Assembly (NCBI GenBank): GCA_022836615.1
Contig: MU405240.1
Coordinates: 124,001 to 188,000, forward strand
DNA from: Annulohypoxylon bovei var. microspora
Lineage: Eukaryota > Ascomycota > Sordariomycetes > Xylariales > Hypoxylaceae
Reading direction: 5' to 3'
Length of the DNA: 64,000 nt
In this document: positions 24,807-36,322 of the stretch, piece after piece
Layout: the number at the start of each line of letters is the position of its first letter
How positions within the stretch are numbered: the stretch's first letter is position 1
Translations under genes and position numbers: made by a program
Notes under the pieces: model-generated
Database searches by the model: none
Told to the model about the DNA's origin: nothing
What the model saw: only the letters and a program-made list of their open reading frames with translations

Positions 24807-25512
24807 GTTCCAACCATAAATTGTTGAATTCATTAAACTTATACCTAGGATAAATATTAATAAATATGCTTAATATATAGATTATTACTTACTAAACAAT
24901 TTAAGCCTTTTATTAAGAATAAACCTTTTAATCTTTCAATTGCCCGTTTAATTGTTGTAATTATTGTAATTGTTGTAATTATTGAAAATAGAAAAGCTGG
25001 CAATCTAATTGCGGTTCAAAATACCTACCATACAAAATCGCGTTTGTCACGTGCGGCTGGTCCAAAGCAACAAAGTCAAAATAGATACAATATTCAACAC
25101 CTTATTATATACGCTTTATTGCATGCAACTTGATCAAAATAAGATTGTTCAAATCGCTGGATTAAGGGCTTTTAAACGTTCAACTTTGTAATTAAAGAAC
25201 TACGGTAAATATAAAGTTATTAAAGTTTAAACGTTGAGATCATTATGTATCGGCTTTTTATCGGCTTTTGAAAGGTTAGCAATTCGATTGCGGTTCAACA
25301 TCTAAAATCACGATTGAAATTACGATTGAAATCATAATGGAATAAAATGAAAACGAAACGTCGTATAAAATTAAAAAAAGGTTTATTAGATGCGCAGCAG
25401 CGTAATTAATTGAACTGAGTTGTATTTGATGAAAAATTTACAAAGTTCGTTGAGATATTCGTGGTTTAATTATTTTAGTAATGGCGCAAGACGCGAAAAA
25501 CGACAAAACTAT

Positions 25513-25619
25513 CTCAGACCAGGGATGTTATTTGTTGTATTTGGGGGATTTGAAGCTTTTGATTGGTTCAATTTCGCAGTGGTTGGAAAGGTACAAAGAA
25601 AAAACATCCCTGGTCTGAG
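25513..25619. repeat. Right-end fold-back hairpin of the hAT-like element
   Basis: CTCAGACCAGGGATGTT at 25513-25529 is perfectly inverted at 25603-25619 (17 bp), with a spacer of 73 bp. It mirrors the fold-back organisation of the left end. Confidence 0.85.
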
Positions 25620-25640
25620 TCCACTGAGATAACTAAAACC

Positions 25641-26098
25641 ATGCTTCTCTGCATACAAATGTCGCCTGTCTAGGTCTATCCTGACTGACTGTCTACATAG
25701 GTAGTATGTAACTTCCAAGTTGCCTAGCTTGAATTAATAAGTCTCGTATATACATATATGTCAGCACCGGCGTGCACATAAGGAATATTATGCTAGTAAG
25801 AAAAGGTCTAGGGGTGGGGAAAGTGGAAGGAAGATGTGTACAGCCGGCTACTAGGTACAAGGTAGTCGAATGCAGCTGATGTCCCTGACTCCCTGCTCGT
25901 TCCCCCGCTCTGGGTTCATTAGGACCTAGAAGTAACTTTGTAGTGGTATCCACACGGCGTTTATGGCATGCCCAATGCCTGCACAAGTGCAAAGTATGTA
26001 AAGTACGTACCTACCAGTAGATACCTGGATACATAGAAACCTTCCTTTGCTGACTCTTTCCTCTACGCGCCGCCCAAAAAGGGAAGAAAAAGTCTAAT
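25641..26098. other. Intergenic spacer between two hAT-like elements
   Basis: No gene or RNA recognised. Confidence 0.5.
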
Positions 26099-26106
26099 GT
26101 TTAAAC

Positions 26107-26583
26107 TAGGGTTCTGCATTTCAAAATACGTATTTTGTATATACGTATTTTGTATTGTATAATACCGTATAATGATTTACTATGCGTATAGCGGGTCGGA
26201 AAAACCACCCGGCCCCACATATATATCGGTGGGTATGCAATATTTTGGGAGATATACACCTAAAGGAACATTTTTTATTCGATCATTTCAACCACCATTT
26301 CAACCGCCATCTTAACCACTTAAACCTTTTACATCAACCCGATCGCATTAAAAAAATAAAGAAATAAAATAAGTAATAAACGTTATATAAGAAAGAAAGT
26401 AAATAATATTATCTAATAAATACAACGTAGTGGTGGTGGTGGTGGTGGTAGTGGTGGTGTAAAATCTATTATACGTGGTTATACAAGTCAAAATACATGG
26501 TTTGTATGTGTATAATGGTATAATGCACGTATTGCATTTAAATACCGTATTTTGATTCAAAATACGTATTTTGCAGACCCCTA
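26107..26583. mobile_element. Short hAT-type MITE (477 bp)
   Basis: The ends TAGGGTTCTGCA (26107-26118) and, reverse-complemented, TAGGGGTCTGCA form a 12-bp terminal inverted repeat with one mismatch, of the form typical of hAT elements. The flanks are a perfect 8-bp duplication GTTTAAAC (26099-26106 and 26584-26591); note that this 8-mer is itself palindromic. Just inside both ends lie copies of the palindrome CAAAATACGTATTTTG and further ACGTATTTTG/ATACCGTAT motifs, as expected for subterminal transposase-binding repeats. No coding frame. A (TGG)n run lies at 26429-26460. Confidence 0.82.
26429..26460. repeat. (TGG)n microsatellite inside the MITE
   Basis: About ten TGG units with one TAG interruption. 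Confidence 0.9.
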
Positions 26584-26591
26584 GTTTAAAC

Positions 26592-27214
26592 GACCCGCGC
26601 TGTAAAAGGTATATCCACTCCGACTCAAATTTGGGTGCTCCTTCAATTAACTTATCTGCCCTACGTCAGGCATGGTTATTCCCTCCTAAACGGAGAGTTT
26701 TGTACATTGGTGATACTTGGAAAAAAAGATCAATTTTGCTCTTACCTCGATTTCTCTTCTTGTAGAACTTCTTGTTCCTTCAACTCTCTTCTTCCCTTCT
26801 CCCCTTACGGGCCCCTCCGTAAGCCTCCGTCGATACCGCCCTTTGTCAACCATACGACTGGATCGCGATAGTGCTCGAGCGTGTTGGCCGCTCTCGCGAG
26901 CAGAGAGGCTCGCCCTCAATCCTTCAAACGCATCGAATCTCTTGCTAAATCGGGTGACCCGAACAACTACGAACGTCACTCACAGTCATGTCTCGGGTTC
27001 TCGCGGGCTTCTGACTCTGGCTTCCTGCCAGATAACTTGGCTTTGCATAAGGTCCTTTTTTGACCAAGAACCAAAATTCGCTATACGCCAGCTCTGTTCC
27101 GTCCCGGACGCGTTTGCGCCCAATCTAAACTACACGTAGCTTCTTTTCGATCCGACAGACTCCCTACCCGATGCCATCCTCGCAATTGAGCATAGCGCCT
27201 GTCTTTTTTCAACA
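26592..27214. other. Upstream region of the Rim15-type kinase
   Basis: About 620 bp of probable promoter and 5' leader. Pyrimidine-rich stretches (about 26,750-26,815) are common in leaders of fungal genes. A 140-codon plus-strand frame (26717-27139) has no recognisable features. The MITE lies directly upstream. Confidence 0.45.
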
Positions 27215-30200
27215 ATGGATGAGGATACTAGCAGATTGGCCCCTCCGGCTGTTAGCTCGCTCCGTGCCCAAGCCATCGGCCGTTCAATGGAAAGGTCCCT
27301 GAGTGCTGATATTAGGGAAGAGCGTGAAGAACTTCGTGAGGCTGCAGAGCAGACGTTGAACGTTATCGTTGACCTCAACCTCGATGGCACCATCCGGTGG
27401 GTTAGCCCCTCATGGGCCGATGTCGTTGGAACGCAACCGAACACCATCGAGAGCACCCCGATTGCCGATCTGATCATTAGCGAAGATAAGTCTGCGTTTG
27501 CCGAAGCTATTGATTCAATGAGGGAGGATGATTCGCGTAGCCAATATATTCGCTTCACTGTTGCACTAGGACCCTTGTCTAAGCTGTATCCTGCGGAAGA
27601 CGGTAAGGAGCCCGAGGACAATGAGACCGGCCCTGCCACGGTCGAGCTCGAGGCTCAAGGGATCATGGTCTATGATCGTACTACCGGAAGTGAAAGTCAT
27701 GTAAGAAATTATTTCCCCCCTCGAAGAATTCGAAGCTCACCTCTCTAGACAATGTGGATGATACGACCGTGGGTCGCACCTCGAGAGATTAAAATCGATC
27801 TTGCGCCATTACTTGTAGATTCTCTTGGCTCGGGTGCTGAAGTCCTTGCCAGTTATCTTACCCAACTTGCCGAATCTGGGAGCGAGGATCCTGCTAATCA
27901 TCCGCCGCCGCTACCAGTTCTTTGCCGTATCTGCGAGCGCCAGATCCCTCCTTGGTGGTTTGAGAAGCATACAGATTTATGCCTTCAAGAGCATCGAGCC
28001 GAGATGGATGTCCAGATGGCCCAGGAAAATTTGACTGAACATAGGCACGCTATTGTCAAAGTTTTAGATGCTCTAGAAGCACGCAAGAGTCGTACTTTGT
28101 CGGAAATACCGGTATCGCTTCCTGTTGCTGAGTATAAGGGTTTGCCAATCGGACCATCTTCTAGTACATCGTCACCCGGAGCGGCCTCACCTACTCCATC
28201 GTCAAGGGATCGATCAACGGGTTATGCCCATTCTCGTTCTCGATCATTTGCTGTACGACGTCCACAGGCTCGTATTGTTGAGCTGCTTTTAGATCTTTGT
28301 GATACCGCTATCGAGATTAGTACTCCGGCAATTAAAGAATCTTCGTCTCAGGGTACTGGTGAACTTCGCACCCAGTCGCCGCAGTCCGAGTCTCGTATAT
28401 CTCAGGTGCTTCAATGGCAATCTCCTGGTTCAAACACACTTGAACAAGAGCAGGGTCTGGCCGTGTTGTGTGCGGAAACCGAGAAGGTCTCTAAGGAGAA
28501 AGTCGAGGCTGTATTCCGTCATAGAAGAATAATCGAATACGCAGAACGGATTCGGATTGAGTTCACTGTCATTGTTGAAAATTGCATTGAAGATGCGATG
28601 CATAAGGCGGCACGAATCGCTGCCGGCTTGAGTGACTCAACTGAGGACGAAGAGGGCGATGACGATGAGGAAGATGTTGAAGAAACTCCAGTGGTACAGG
28701 AAGAACCTATATTCCCCGGATCTTTTGATACACCTTCCTCGTTAGCAGTTGCCCTGAAGAACGTGGATCTGAGCGATTTGGATAATAAGAGACGCCCGTC
28801 TTCTGTTATCGAGTCGACAAGGTCAAGCAGCCCGAGGGAATGTCCAACGCCAAAGTCCCATCGCGAAGTACTGGGAGCAACCGGCCAGTCTCGGGAATCG
28901 CGCCGAGGGTCGATTCTTGTTGAACATGATGCTGGGGATAGCGACGGTAGTGCTAGGTCTACCTCCGTAGCGCGCCAACCGCCTCGAACAGATTCCCCTA
29001 TGTCCGAATTGAGTGATCTGCGACGCGCTACTAGTGCGCGGCAGCATCACAGGCGAAGTCTTATTCTTGCTGGTACGTCTTCTCCTCACCGTCAGGAATC
29101 ACCTTCCAGAGGTACACAGCCTTCGTCGCCACTCCGGATCCATAAGCCTCGAAACCTTCAATATTCACATGAGGGGGTCACTTCTCCTGAGGCATCTCCC
29201 ATGCTACCGAGTAGTGAGTTTGGTTCGCCGGCCATAATTCCGCATCATCGCCGACAGTCATCCGCTGCTTTATCAGAGTTTCCAAGCCGACCAGCTACAT
29301 CGCCACGCTTGAACGCCGCCAACCACCCGCCAATGGCACGCGCTGTTCCACCGTCCATCAAAGACTTTGAAATCATCAAGCCAATTAGCAAGGGCGCATT
29401 TGGCAGTGTCTACTTGTCAAAAAAGAAATCTACAGGCGAGTATTTCGCTATCAAGGTCTTGAAGAAAGCGGACATGGTAGCCAAGAATCAAGTTACTAAT
29501 GTCAAAGCTGAAAGAGCTATCATGATGTGGCAAGGGGAGAGCGAATTCGTTGCAAAGTTGTATTGGACATTCTCTAGCAAGGATTATCTATACCTTGTGA
29601 TGGAGTATTTGAATGGTGGTGACTGTGCTTCTCTTATCAAAGTTCTTGGTGGCTTGCCTGAGGAATGGGTTAAGAAGTATCTCGGCGAGGTTATTCTCGG
29701 GGTAGAGCATCTGCACGACCGAGGCATCATCCATCGTGATCTAAAGCCCGACAACTTGCTTATTGATCAAAAGGGTCACCTCAAATTGACCGATTTTGGT
29801 CTATCACGTATGGGATTGATCGGTCGCCAGAAAAGAGCTCTGAATAGCGGAAGTGCCGAACCTACTCCAGACTTGCTGAAGACGGGTCCTTTTGCTCGGT
29901 CGGCTTCCGTTGCATCATCCCGATCAACTTCGTTGGATTTCCATGGGAGTCACCATTCCCCCTCCACCACCCCCCAGATTACCCCTGACCACGGGGTTGG
30001 ACAGCCATCATATTTTAACCTGTCTCAAGTTCATCACGAGCCACGCCGCATCTCGGGCCAGCGTAGCGACAGTGGTGGCAGCGAAACGTTAACACATATG
30101 ATGGGAAACTTCTCCCTAAATGACCCTCAGCACAGCCAGTCTAGTCTAGTGCGATCTCCGCATGACGATGCGAGCGACGCTGGCAATGCTTCCCCCGACC

Positions 30201-32968
30201 TCCCCTCTCTCCATCAGACGAATAGCCAGAATAGTGATGTACACAGGAATACCCCGCCCCAGTCCAGTATGATGCCTCCTCCGATGGCTCTGTTTGACCC
30301 TGATGATACTAATCGCCGGTTTGTGGGCACTCCTGATTATCTTGCACCGGAAACGATTAAGGGTGCTAGACAAGATGAAACTAGTGATTGGTGGTCGGTC
30401 GGCTGTATCTTGTTCGAATTCCTTTATGGCTTTCCGCCTTTCCATGCTACCGAGGCGGAACAAGTGTTCGAAAATATACTCGCCCGGAAGATCATGTGGC
30501 CTGAAGAGCCAGATGACGTTTCGCTAGAAGCGAAGGAGCTGATCAATAGATTGCTCTGCATCGATCCTCAGCAGAGATTGGGTGCCAATCGCGAGGACAA
30601 GTACGCTTCAGGTGGAGAAGAGATTAGGAGTCATCCTTGGTTTGAGGGTATAAATTGGGACACACTGCTCCAGGATGATGCTCAGTTTGTCCCGCAGCCG
30701 GAAAACCCCGAAGATACAGAGTACTTCGATGCCCGCGGCGCTACTTTGCAGTCGTTTACCGAGGAGATAGAAGACCAGATATCTCCTCCTTCTGCCCCCA
30801 CACCGGATTATGCTGATCGTCCGCACGATGCTCTCTCGCGTGTCCGTTCTCAAGTTCAGGTCAACCAGATTAAACGGGGCCTGATGCCATTACACATACC
30901 TCCCCACATCCGGGATCTCAAGACTCGGCGGCTTAGTGAGCCGGTGGCTTCGGACGATTTTGGATCATTCGCTTTCAAGAATCTTACAGTTCTTGACAAG
31001 GCCAACAAGGATGTCATTCAACAGCTGAAAGCCCAAGCAATGGCAGCACAGAACAGATCTGGGACGAGCCCAGGAGGCAATAATCCAACGTCCCCGTCCC
31101 CGGCCCTGGAAGGGAGTCCGGTTTTGTCTATGCCGATACAACGTAACTTGTCAAATGCCAAGGCGTCGGCATCTCAACGCCCTGCGTCACCATCTACGGC
31201 TAGTCACGCCAATTCGTCTCCAAGTCGCGCTTCACAACCGTCTTCGCCGCTTCTTGTATCTTTCCATGCAGGCCAGGGAGCCGAGGGTCGTAGAAAAGCT
31301 TCAAGCAATTCTTCCAGCCTATCGCAACAATCAGGATCTGGCTCTTTACAGCCTGGGAGCTTTTTCGATGTACCACGTACTACTCCTAGTCTCCAAAAGT
31401 CAGCAAGTGCTGCTGCTGCTTCTGCCGCCGCCGCCGCCGTATCTCCCGTGAAGGGCAAAGGTGCGCCGCCGCCGCCGCTGCCACTCTCCCCGCAGAAATC
31501 GGTTGGGACCCCGAGACAGGCGAGCGGATCTTCGACACGATCACGCTCTCTAACCGTAGGTTCCCAAGAAGGTAGTCCCGTGGCGGCTGACCTTCTTGCA
31601 CATCATCGTAATCGCCGAAGCCAAGTGTTCGATATGTCTCCCTCATCATCAGACAACGAAGGCGAGAGGGCAAATGCTCTACTCAAAGTACAGAGACGTC
31701 GCCAATCCTCCCGCCGAATGTCAGCTATTATGCTTGACAGCCCAACGTTCCGTTCTCTGGATGTTCTTATATGCGAAGATCATCCGGTTTCGCGAATGGT
31801 TATGGAGAAACTGCTCGAAAAACTTCGCTGCCGCACCATTTCCGCATCGACCGGCTCTGACGCAGTTCGATACGCCGTGAGCGAAATCAAGTTCGACATA
31901 ATCTTCACTGAGTTCAAATTGCCGGAAATAAGCGGATCTGATGTTGCTCGGATGGTTCGCGAAGTCAAGAATGTTAACGCTCATACACCAATTGTCGCAA
32001 TAACTGCTTATCTGAAAGAGCTTCAAGCACCTCATTATTTCGACTCTCTCATTGAGAAGCCTATTAGTTCTTCTAAATTGATTGAAGTCCTTTCCAATCT
32101 TTGCCAGTGGAAACCAGCTTCACCAGGCCAAGCCCAGGCGCTGCCGATTCCAAATCCTATATCCAGTGCAAAACTGAACAGCGCACGTTTGGGGGATAGT
32201 CCCACGTCAGGTTCATCTGGATTCCCGCCCCCAGGAAGTAGTAGTTTCAGAGGCTCAAGTAGAGAGGATTCTATCAGTTCCAGTTTTTTTGGCGACTCTG
32301 AATCCGCGACTACTGATGATATACCTGTAGTGGTCAGTCGCAAAGCTACAGGGGACTGGGATGAAGAATCTGGCCTTGGAATTAGTAATGAAGAGGCTGT
32401 CGCAGGCTCCGGGGGAGCCCCGAAGATGCCCGTCCCACTTATTTCTCATCAGTCAGCACCAGCTCAAATGGAGCAACCTAGGATGCCAGTTCCTCAACGA
32501 TCTCTAGAAAAGCTACGTTCGAGGCGTGAGCACCTTGAGAAACGGCGTACTGAGGGCAATGACTCTGCTGACGATGAAGATGACGAACTTGGCACACACC
32601 GGGACCGCGGTTTCCGTGGTAAACCACTACCTCCTAGTTCAAAACTCGGCATCGAAATGATGAGAGCAAATAGCCACGACAGTGTTGCTTTCTCGTCCGA
32701 TACTACACCGGAACCTGTAACACAGGTAGTGACACCGTCGCGAGAAGCCGATGTCTCGCCATTCTCAGGTGCTAGGTCACCGCTCAAAAACTCTTTGCAA
32801 ACGCCACCAGAAGTTTCTCCGACATTTGGTCCGAGCACTAGCGAAGAAGGTCCGGATAAAACACCACGATCAACGGTTACTGCACAAGACGAAGATGCAG
32901 CAGAAGAACCAACGCCACGGCCGCCTATTAAATCTTCTGACACTGCGTTTCGAGTGAATCAAAACTGA
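27215..32968 (+). CDS. RIM15: Rim15-type PAS / AGC kinase / receiver protein
   Basis: Exons 27215-27700 and 27749-32968 give 1,902 codons (1,901 residues), the usual size in filamentous fungi. In order: a PAS domain (about 45-150; VIVDLNLDGTIRWVSPSW); a C-x2-C-x11-H-x3-C zinc motif (Cys221, Cys224, His236, Cys240); Ser-rich linkers; an AGC-family kinase beginning at Asp701 with GAFGSVYLSKK, Lys731, HRDLKPDN (824-831) and DFG (844-846); a roughly 175-residue insert before the activation segment GTPDYLAPE (about 1022), the Greatwall-type arrangement; and a receiver domain (about 1492-1610). Rim15 (Cek1/Ppk18) integrates nutrient signals from PKA, TORC1 and Sch9 and drives quiescence by phosphorylating endosulfines. 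In the receiver, the phospho-acceptor position in IIFTEFKLPE is Glu (about 1550) rather than Asp, while ICEDH and the Lys of IEKPI are kept. Confidence 0.95.
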
Positions 32969-33929
32969 TGCGCCGTCTCAACACGCGTCTATCAGAAGCG
33001 GCTTAACGTTTCTACCACATTACAATCTTTTTATAAGTGTTATCCACAGCATGGCGTTTGACGGACTGGCGCGCCGTGTATGCATTTTATTTCTTTTGTG
33101 AGGGAGCCGATAGCAATGGAGTTTGGTATTTCTCAAAGGAATGGGACTCGTACGCGGCTAAAAGATGCCCCAGAAAGAAGTAGGGTGGATTAGTCGTCGC
33201 ATTTACACCATTTTTTTAGGTTTTCTCGCATCTGTTGTATTGTTCTGTCACTACTCTCGCGTGTGTCCATAGTAGGCCAGCGGTGTTGGTGTTCCAAGTC
33301 ATTACAACCTCAACCTCCCATTCCTTTACTCTTTTCCTATGATCCTCCGGCCGACCGGAAAAATGCCTATTCATGTACCAGTATGTTGTGAGAGGGAGCC
33401 ATGGTAACCAGAAGAGAATTTGACCTGGGTTTTCTTTCACGTGGCTTGTTTTACGATTTTACGGGGTTTTGTGAGCACGTAGCCAGACATCCGAATAGGT
33501 AACTCTATACCTACCTTTTCCTGCAGATTAAAATGACGGGATGGACGAATATAACAATTCGTAGATTGGATGTCATGACTAAAAAGATACATATTTATGT
33601 CTGTGAAATTTCTTTGTTGTGTACCTATGTTATATGAGTGACAATGATAAGTAAAAAATTTGTGAGGGTGATGAACGAATTATAGCGTCTAGGTAAGTAA
33701 CATGTAACTTTCGAGAAACCCATTTTCACTCGTATATATTCATCTAGTAGTATCGTCTGTATGTTCTGTTGGTTTCTCCGTATGACTTCATATGTACATA
33801 TAGTAAAATGCAATGCTCGCCGAGAACACCGACCCTGATGATTAACATATCTTCATATTCCATTTTTCCACATATACCATCCAGCATCTCCCTCATTCCA
33901 CATTTATCTTTCGCATAGTTAATTAAGCC
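32969..33929. other. Convergent 3' region
   Basis: About 960 bp between the kinase and the HET gene, which point at each other. No supportable gene; small frames only. Confidence 0.5.
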
Positions 33930-35945
33930 TTAATCAACTGTAGGTTTGGACGTCTTCTCTAGAAGGGCACGAGGCCAAGGAAACAAGACGGGCCGAGATG
34001 GGGATTCATCGAAGATGTTGAGCCCGTCGAGACAGAGTCCGTTGAGCCAGCGTTTGATGTAGAGCTTTGGGAGCGAGGGATATGAGCTCTCGATCGCGTC
34101 CTGCTTCGGCCACTCAACCCCGACTTCTAGCGACACATGTTTTTCGATGTCCACTAGCGAGTTGTACTTGGCGGGTCGCGAGGAAGTGAAGGCATACCTC
34201 TCTACGGTCTCATCTTCCCAATCGTCCTTGCCGTCACCCACGAAGATCGCAATGTAGGGTCTATCTTTTGCTTCGTTCCTAGGATGGACAAGACATCCTA
34301 ACCGAAGAACCTTCCCTTCTAGGAGGGCTTCCTCGATTTTGTTGGTCATCCGCACGTGCCACTTCCAACGACGGGTGCGACTCTTGCTGCAGTATGGGGA
34401 AGCAGGGTCATGGATCCAATTGAATAGACGAAGAGCCATATCCGTATAGGAGTTCCCAAATATTCTGAACTGAAGATCCGTTGCAAACTGATCAAGTGGT
34501 GACAAGGTACTGTATTTTTCGAGCTTCATGGGCTTGCGGCGTATTACCTTGCCCAGTTTCCAGAGGTGGCCAATCGTTTCTGTTCCTTCTATAGTTAATC
34601 TGGGATCGATGAAGCGACAGCTTTTAATGAAAGTGAGACCTTCGTCGACTGGAGGCCTAAAACTGTTGACAGATTGTTTGGTCAGGTATTCGTGGACGTT
34701 GTCGTCGAGCGTTCCTTGGCCGGGCTGGTCCGGGTCATTTTCTATTATCTCGCCGTTCAATAGATACAGGGCAAGGATTGATAGGCTTAAGCTGCTATTG
34801 TCGCTATTGAGAGAGTTTGTATCAAGTCGAGTGCTATACCCACAACAGTTTGCCATTATGGCAAGGCGGTCGGATTCTTTCCCGATGTCGCGCGATACTA
34901 TATCCGAAAGAATTGTCGGGGACATAGAACGCGATACAGGCCCAAAGCCAGGCGGCGGACACTCTTCTTTGAGGAGAATGTTGTATTTCGGGGCTGTCCT
35001 GAGTATCTTATCGCAGATATCTTTGTCTTTCGATCTCTTCCGATACGCAAGGCAGAACTCTGTAGCCCGTCCCCTGAAATCTGCGGATAGGATAGAGATC
35101 TCGCCTTCGACTTCGCCTAGAAGAGGTTCTCCGCGTTCATCTCTCGCATCTAGCTTACGCCCTTCTAAATCCCGATGGTGTGGGATAAGAAGCATCATAT
35201 AGATGGCAGCTTTATAGTCTTCCTGGAATGGCCAGGCCCTTGTCCACCAGTAGTTGGACGTGATCTTGTTTAGAAGAGTTAATACGGCCTCCTCGTCCTC
35301 GGAGTCCACCTCGCCATCCATTAGATTAGCAAGGAGATCTAGTTCTTCGGCGGTCTCAATTGTACACGTGAGGAGGGCAATTGGCCATTTGCTTAGATTA
35401 TACACTAGGTGCATGCTTTGGATTGCTTCCTCCTGTGCCACTCCGTCTTGCTGGTCGATACATTCGCGGTCGATCCAGATATTTTCGCATTCCACGTGAT
35501 TGGCGTAGTTGAGCACTCGGTTCCATACCACGTCTCTCACCTCACTAGGCAGCGCAGGCTCGCCGGCTCTACGCGGTTCGACGAGATATTGTCTACCGGT
35601 ACCACCCTTAGCCTCCTCCTCCTCTTTCGAGGGCTCCCAGGTATACGAGACTGCAACATAGTCCGTCCCTTTCTCGGTGTTTGACACAGGATTAAGATAC
35701 CGTCTTCTCAACAAATCCGAGGCGTTAGTAGTAATACTACCTTCGGCTACACGCCTCCGTTTGCCGCTCGGTTCCTCATTGTCCTCGGCCAAGTAGAGAC
35801 ACTCGAGAGACTTGAGCCAATTCTCCCTCGTGATAGCTTGTTTCCGGATGTCTAGCACGGAAGAGATGATGGAAGAGTAGTTTCGATCCCGGACTTGGCT
35901 GAGGGGCAGTGAGGTGTCTTTAACGACGCCATAGTCATCGGACAT
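33930..35945 (-). CDS. HET-domain protein (divergent)
   Basis: An intronless minus-strand frame of 671 residues. The N-terminal third carries the heterokaryon-incompatibility (HET) domain core: DYVAVSYTWEPS at about 95-106 (the usual AxSYxWG block, with E in place of G), NIWIDRECIDQQD at about 155-167 (usual WIDxxCINQ block) and SNYWWTRAWPFQED (usual W-x-R-x-W-x-x-QE block). HET domains trigger programmed cell death after non-self recognition between fungal strains, and many are orphan members of fast-evolving families. An acidic, Arg/Lys-containing insert follows YLAEDNEEPSGKRRR. The C-terminal half is unrecognised. The divergent spelling of all three blocks places it outside the main HET families. 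The gene is next to the broken reductase, in an accessory-looking stretch. Confidence 0.85.
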   Translation of the reverse strand: MSDDYGVVKDTSLPLSQVRDRNYSSIISSVLDIRKQAITRENWLKSLECLYLAEDNEEPSGKRRRVAEGSITTNASDLLRRRYLNPVSNTEKGTDYVAVSYTWEPSKEEEEAKGGTGRQYLVEPRRAGEPALPSEVRDVVWNRVLNYANHVECENIWIDRECIDQQDGVAQEEAIQSMHLVYNLSKWPIALLTCTIETAEELDLLANLMDGEVDSEDEEAVLTLLNKITSNYWWTRAWPFQEDYKAAIYMMLLIPHHRDLEGRKLDARDERGEPLLGEVEGEISILSADFRGRATEFCLAYRKRSKDKDICDKILRTAPKYNILLKEECPPPGFGPVSRSMSPTILSDIVSRDIGKESDRLAIMANCCGYSTRLDTNSLNSDNSSLSLSILALYLLNGEIIENDPDQPGQGTLDDNVHEYLTKQSVNSFRPPVDEGLTFIKSCRFIDPRLTIEGTETIGHLWKLGKVIRRKPMKLEKYSTLSPLDQFATDLQFRIFGNSYTDMALRLFNWIHDPASPYCSKSRTRRWKWHVRMTNKIEEALLEGKVLRLGCLVHPRNEAKDRPYIAIFVGDGKDDWEDETVERYAFTSSRPAKYNSLVDIEKHVSLEVGVEWPKQDAIESSYPSLPKLYIKRWLNGLCLDGLNIFDESPSRPVLFPWPRALLEKTSKPTVD

Positions 35946-36322
35946 GCTCAGAAACTTGTCCTAGCCCTAGCCAGCCAATTCCAAGATCGACGGTGTTTGA
36001 TGGGAATTAATGCATAAGTGAATGTTGGAATTGGAATTGGGAAGTTGGAAAGAATTCTGCCGTTTGAAACGAAAAGTCCCATTGCCCTGCTTGACATGGC
36101 CTTCCCAGTGGAGCTCGGTCGCTAGTCTAGATTAGGCTAGTCTCCGACTCACCGCCCACTTAGTTCGGCACTTAGATGCCATTTATAGTAACTGCTCCAG
36201 TTATATCGTCACCTTGACATCCAGCTGACAGCAGCTGGTGCCAAGTTGTGGAAGAGAAAAATCTTAGCTTAGTAATTTTAGTCCCTAAGTACAAACTAGA
36301 CTAGATTGAGCCTTTTCGTCAT
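35946..36322. other. Intergenic region between two minus-strand genes
   Basis: Upstream of the HET gene and downstream of the reductase. Nothing recognised. Confidence 0.5.

Larger units (their letters stand above)
24124..25632. mobile_element. Non-autonomous hAT-like DNA transposon (1,509 bp)
   Basis: Left end TTATCTCAGCGAGCTCAGAC at 24124 and right end, reverse-complemented, TTATCTCAGTGGACTCAGAC form a terminal inverted repeat of 21 bp with three mismatches. The element is flanked by a perfect 8-bp direct duplication CTAAAACC (24116-24123 and 25633-25640), the length made by hAT-superfamily transposases. There is no transposase frame and the interior is very AT-rich, so it can move only with help or is dead. 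Each end is itself a small fold-back unit: inner copies of the terminal repeat (about 24251-24264 and 25507-25520) face outward. The inner sequence holds a diverged tandem duplication with transition-type differences. Confidence 0.8.

Noticed and set aside
26717..27139. 140-codon plus-strand frame upstream of the Rim15-type gene
   Set aside because: Falls in the expected leader/promoter, has no motif, and is opened by the pyrimidine-rich composition.
34528..35202. 224-codon plus-strand frame
   Set aside because: Antisense shadow of the HET-domain gene on the minus strand.
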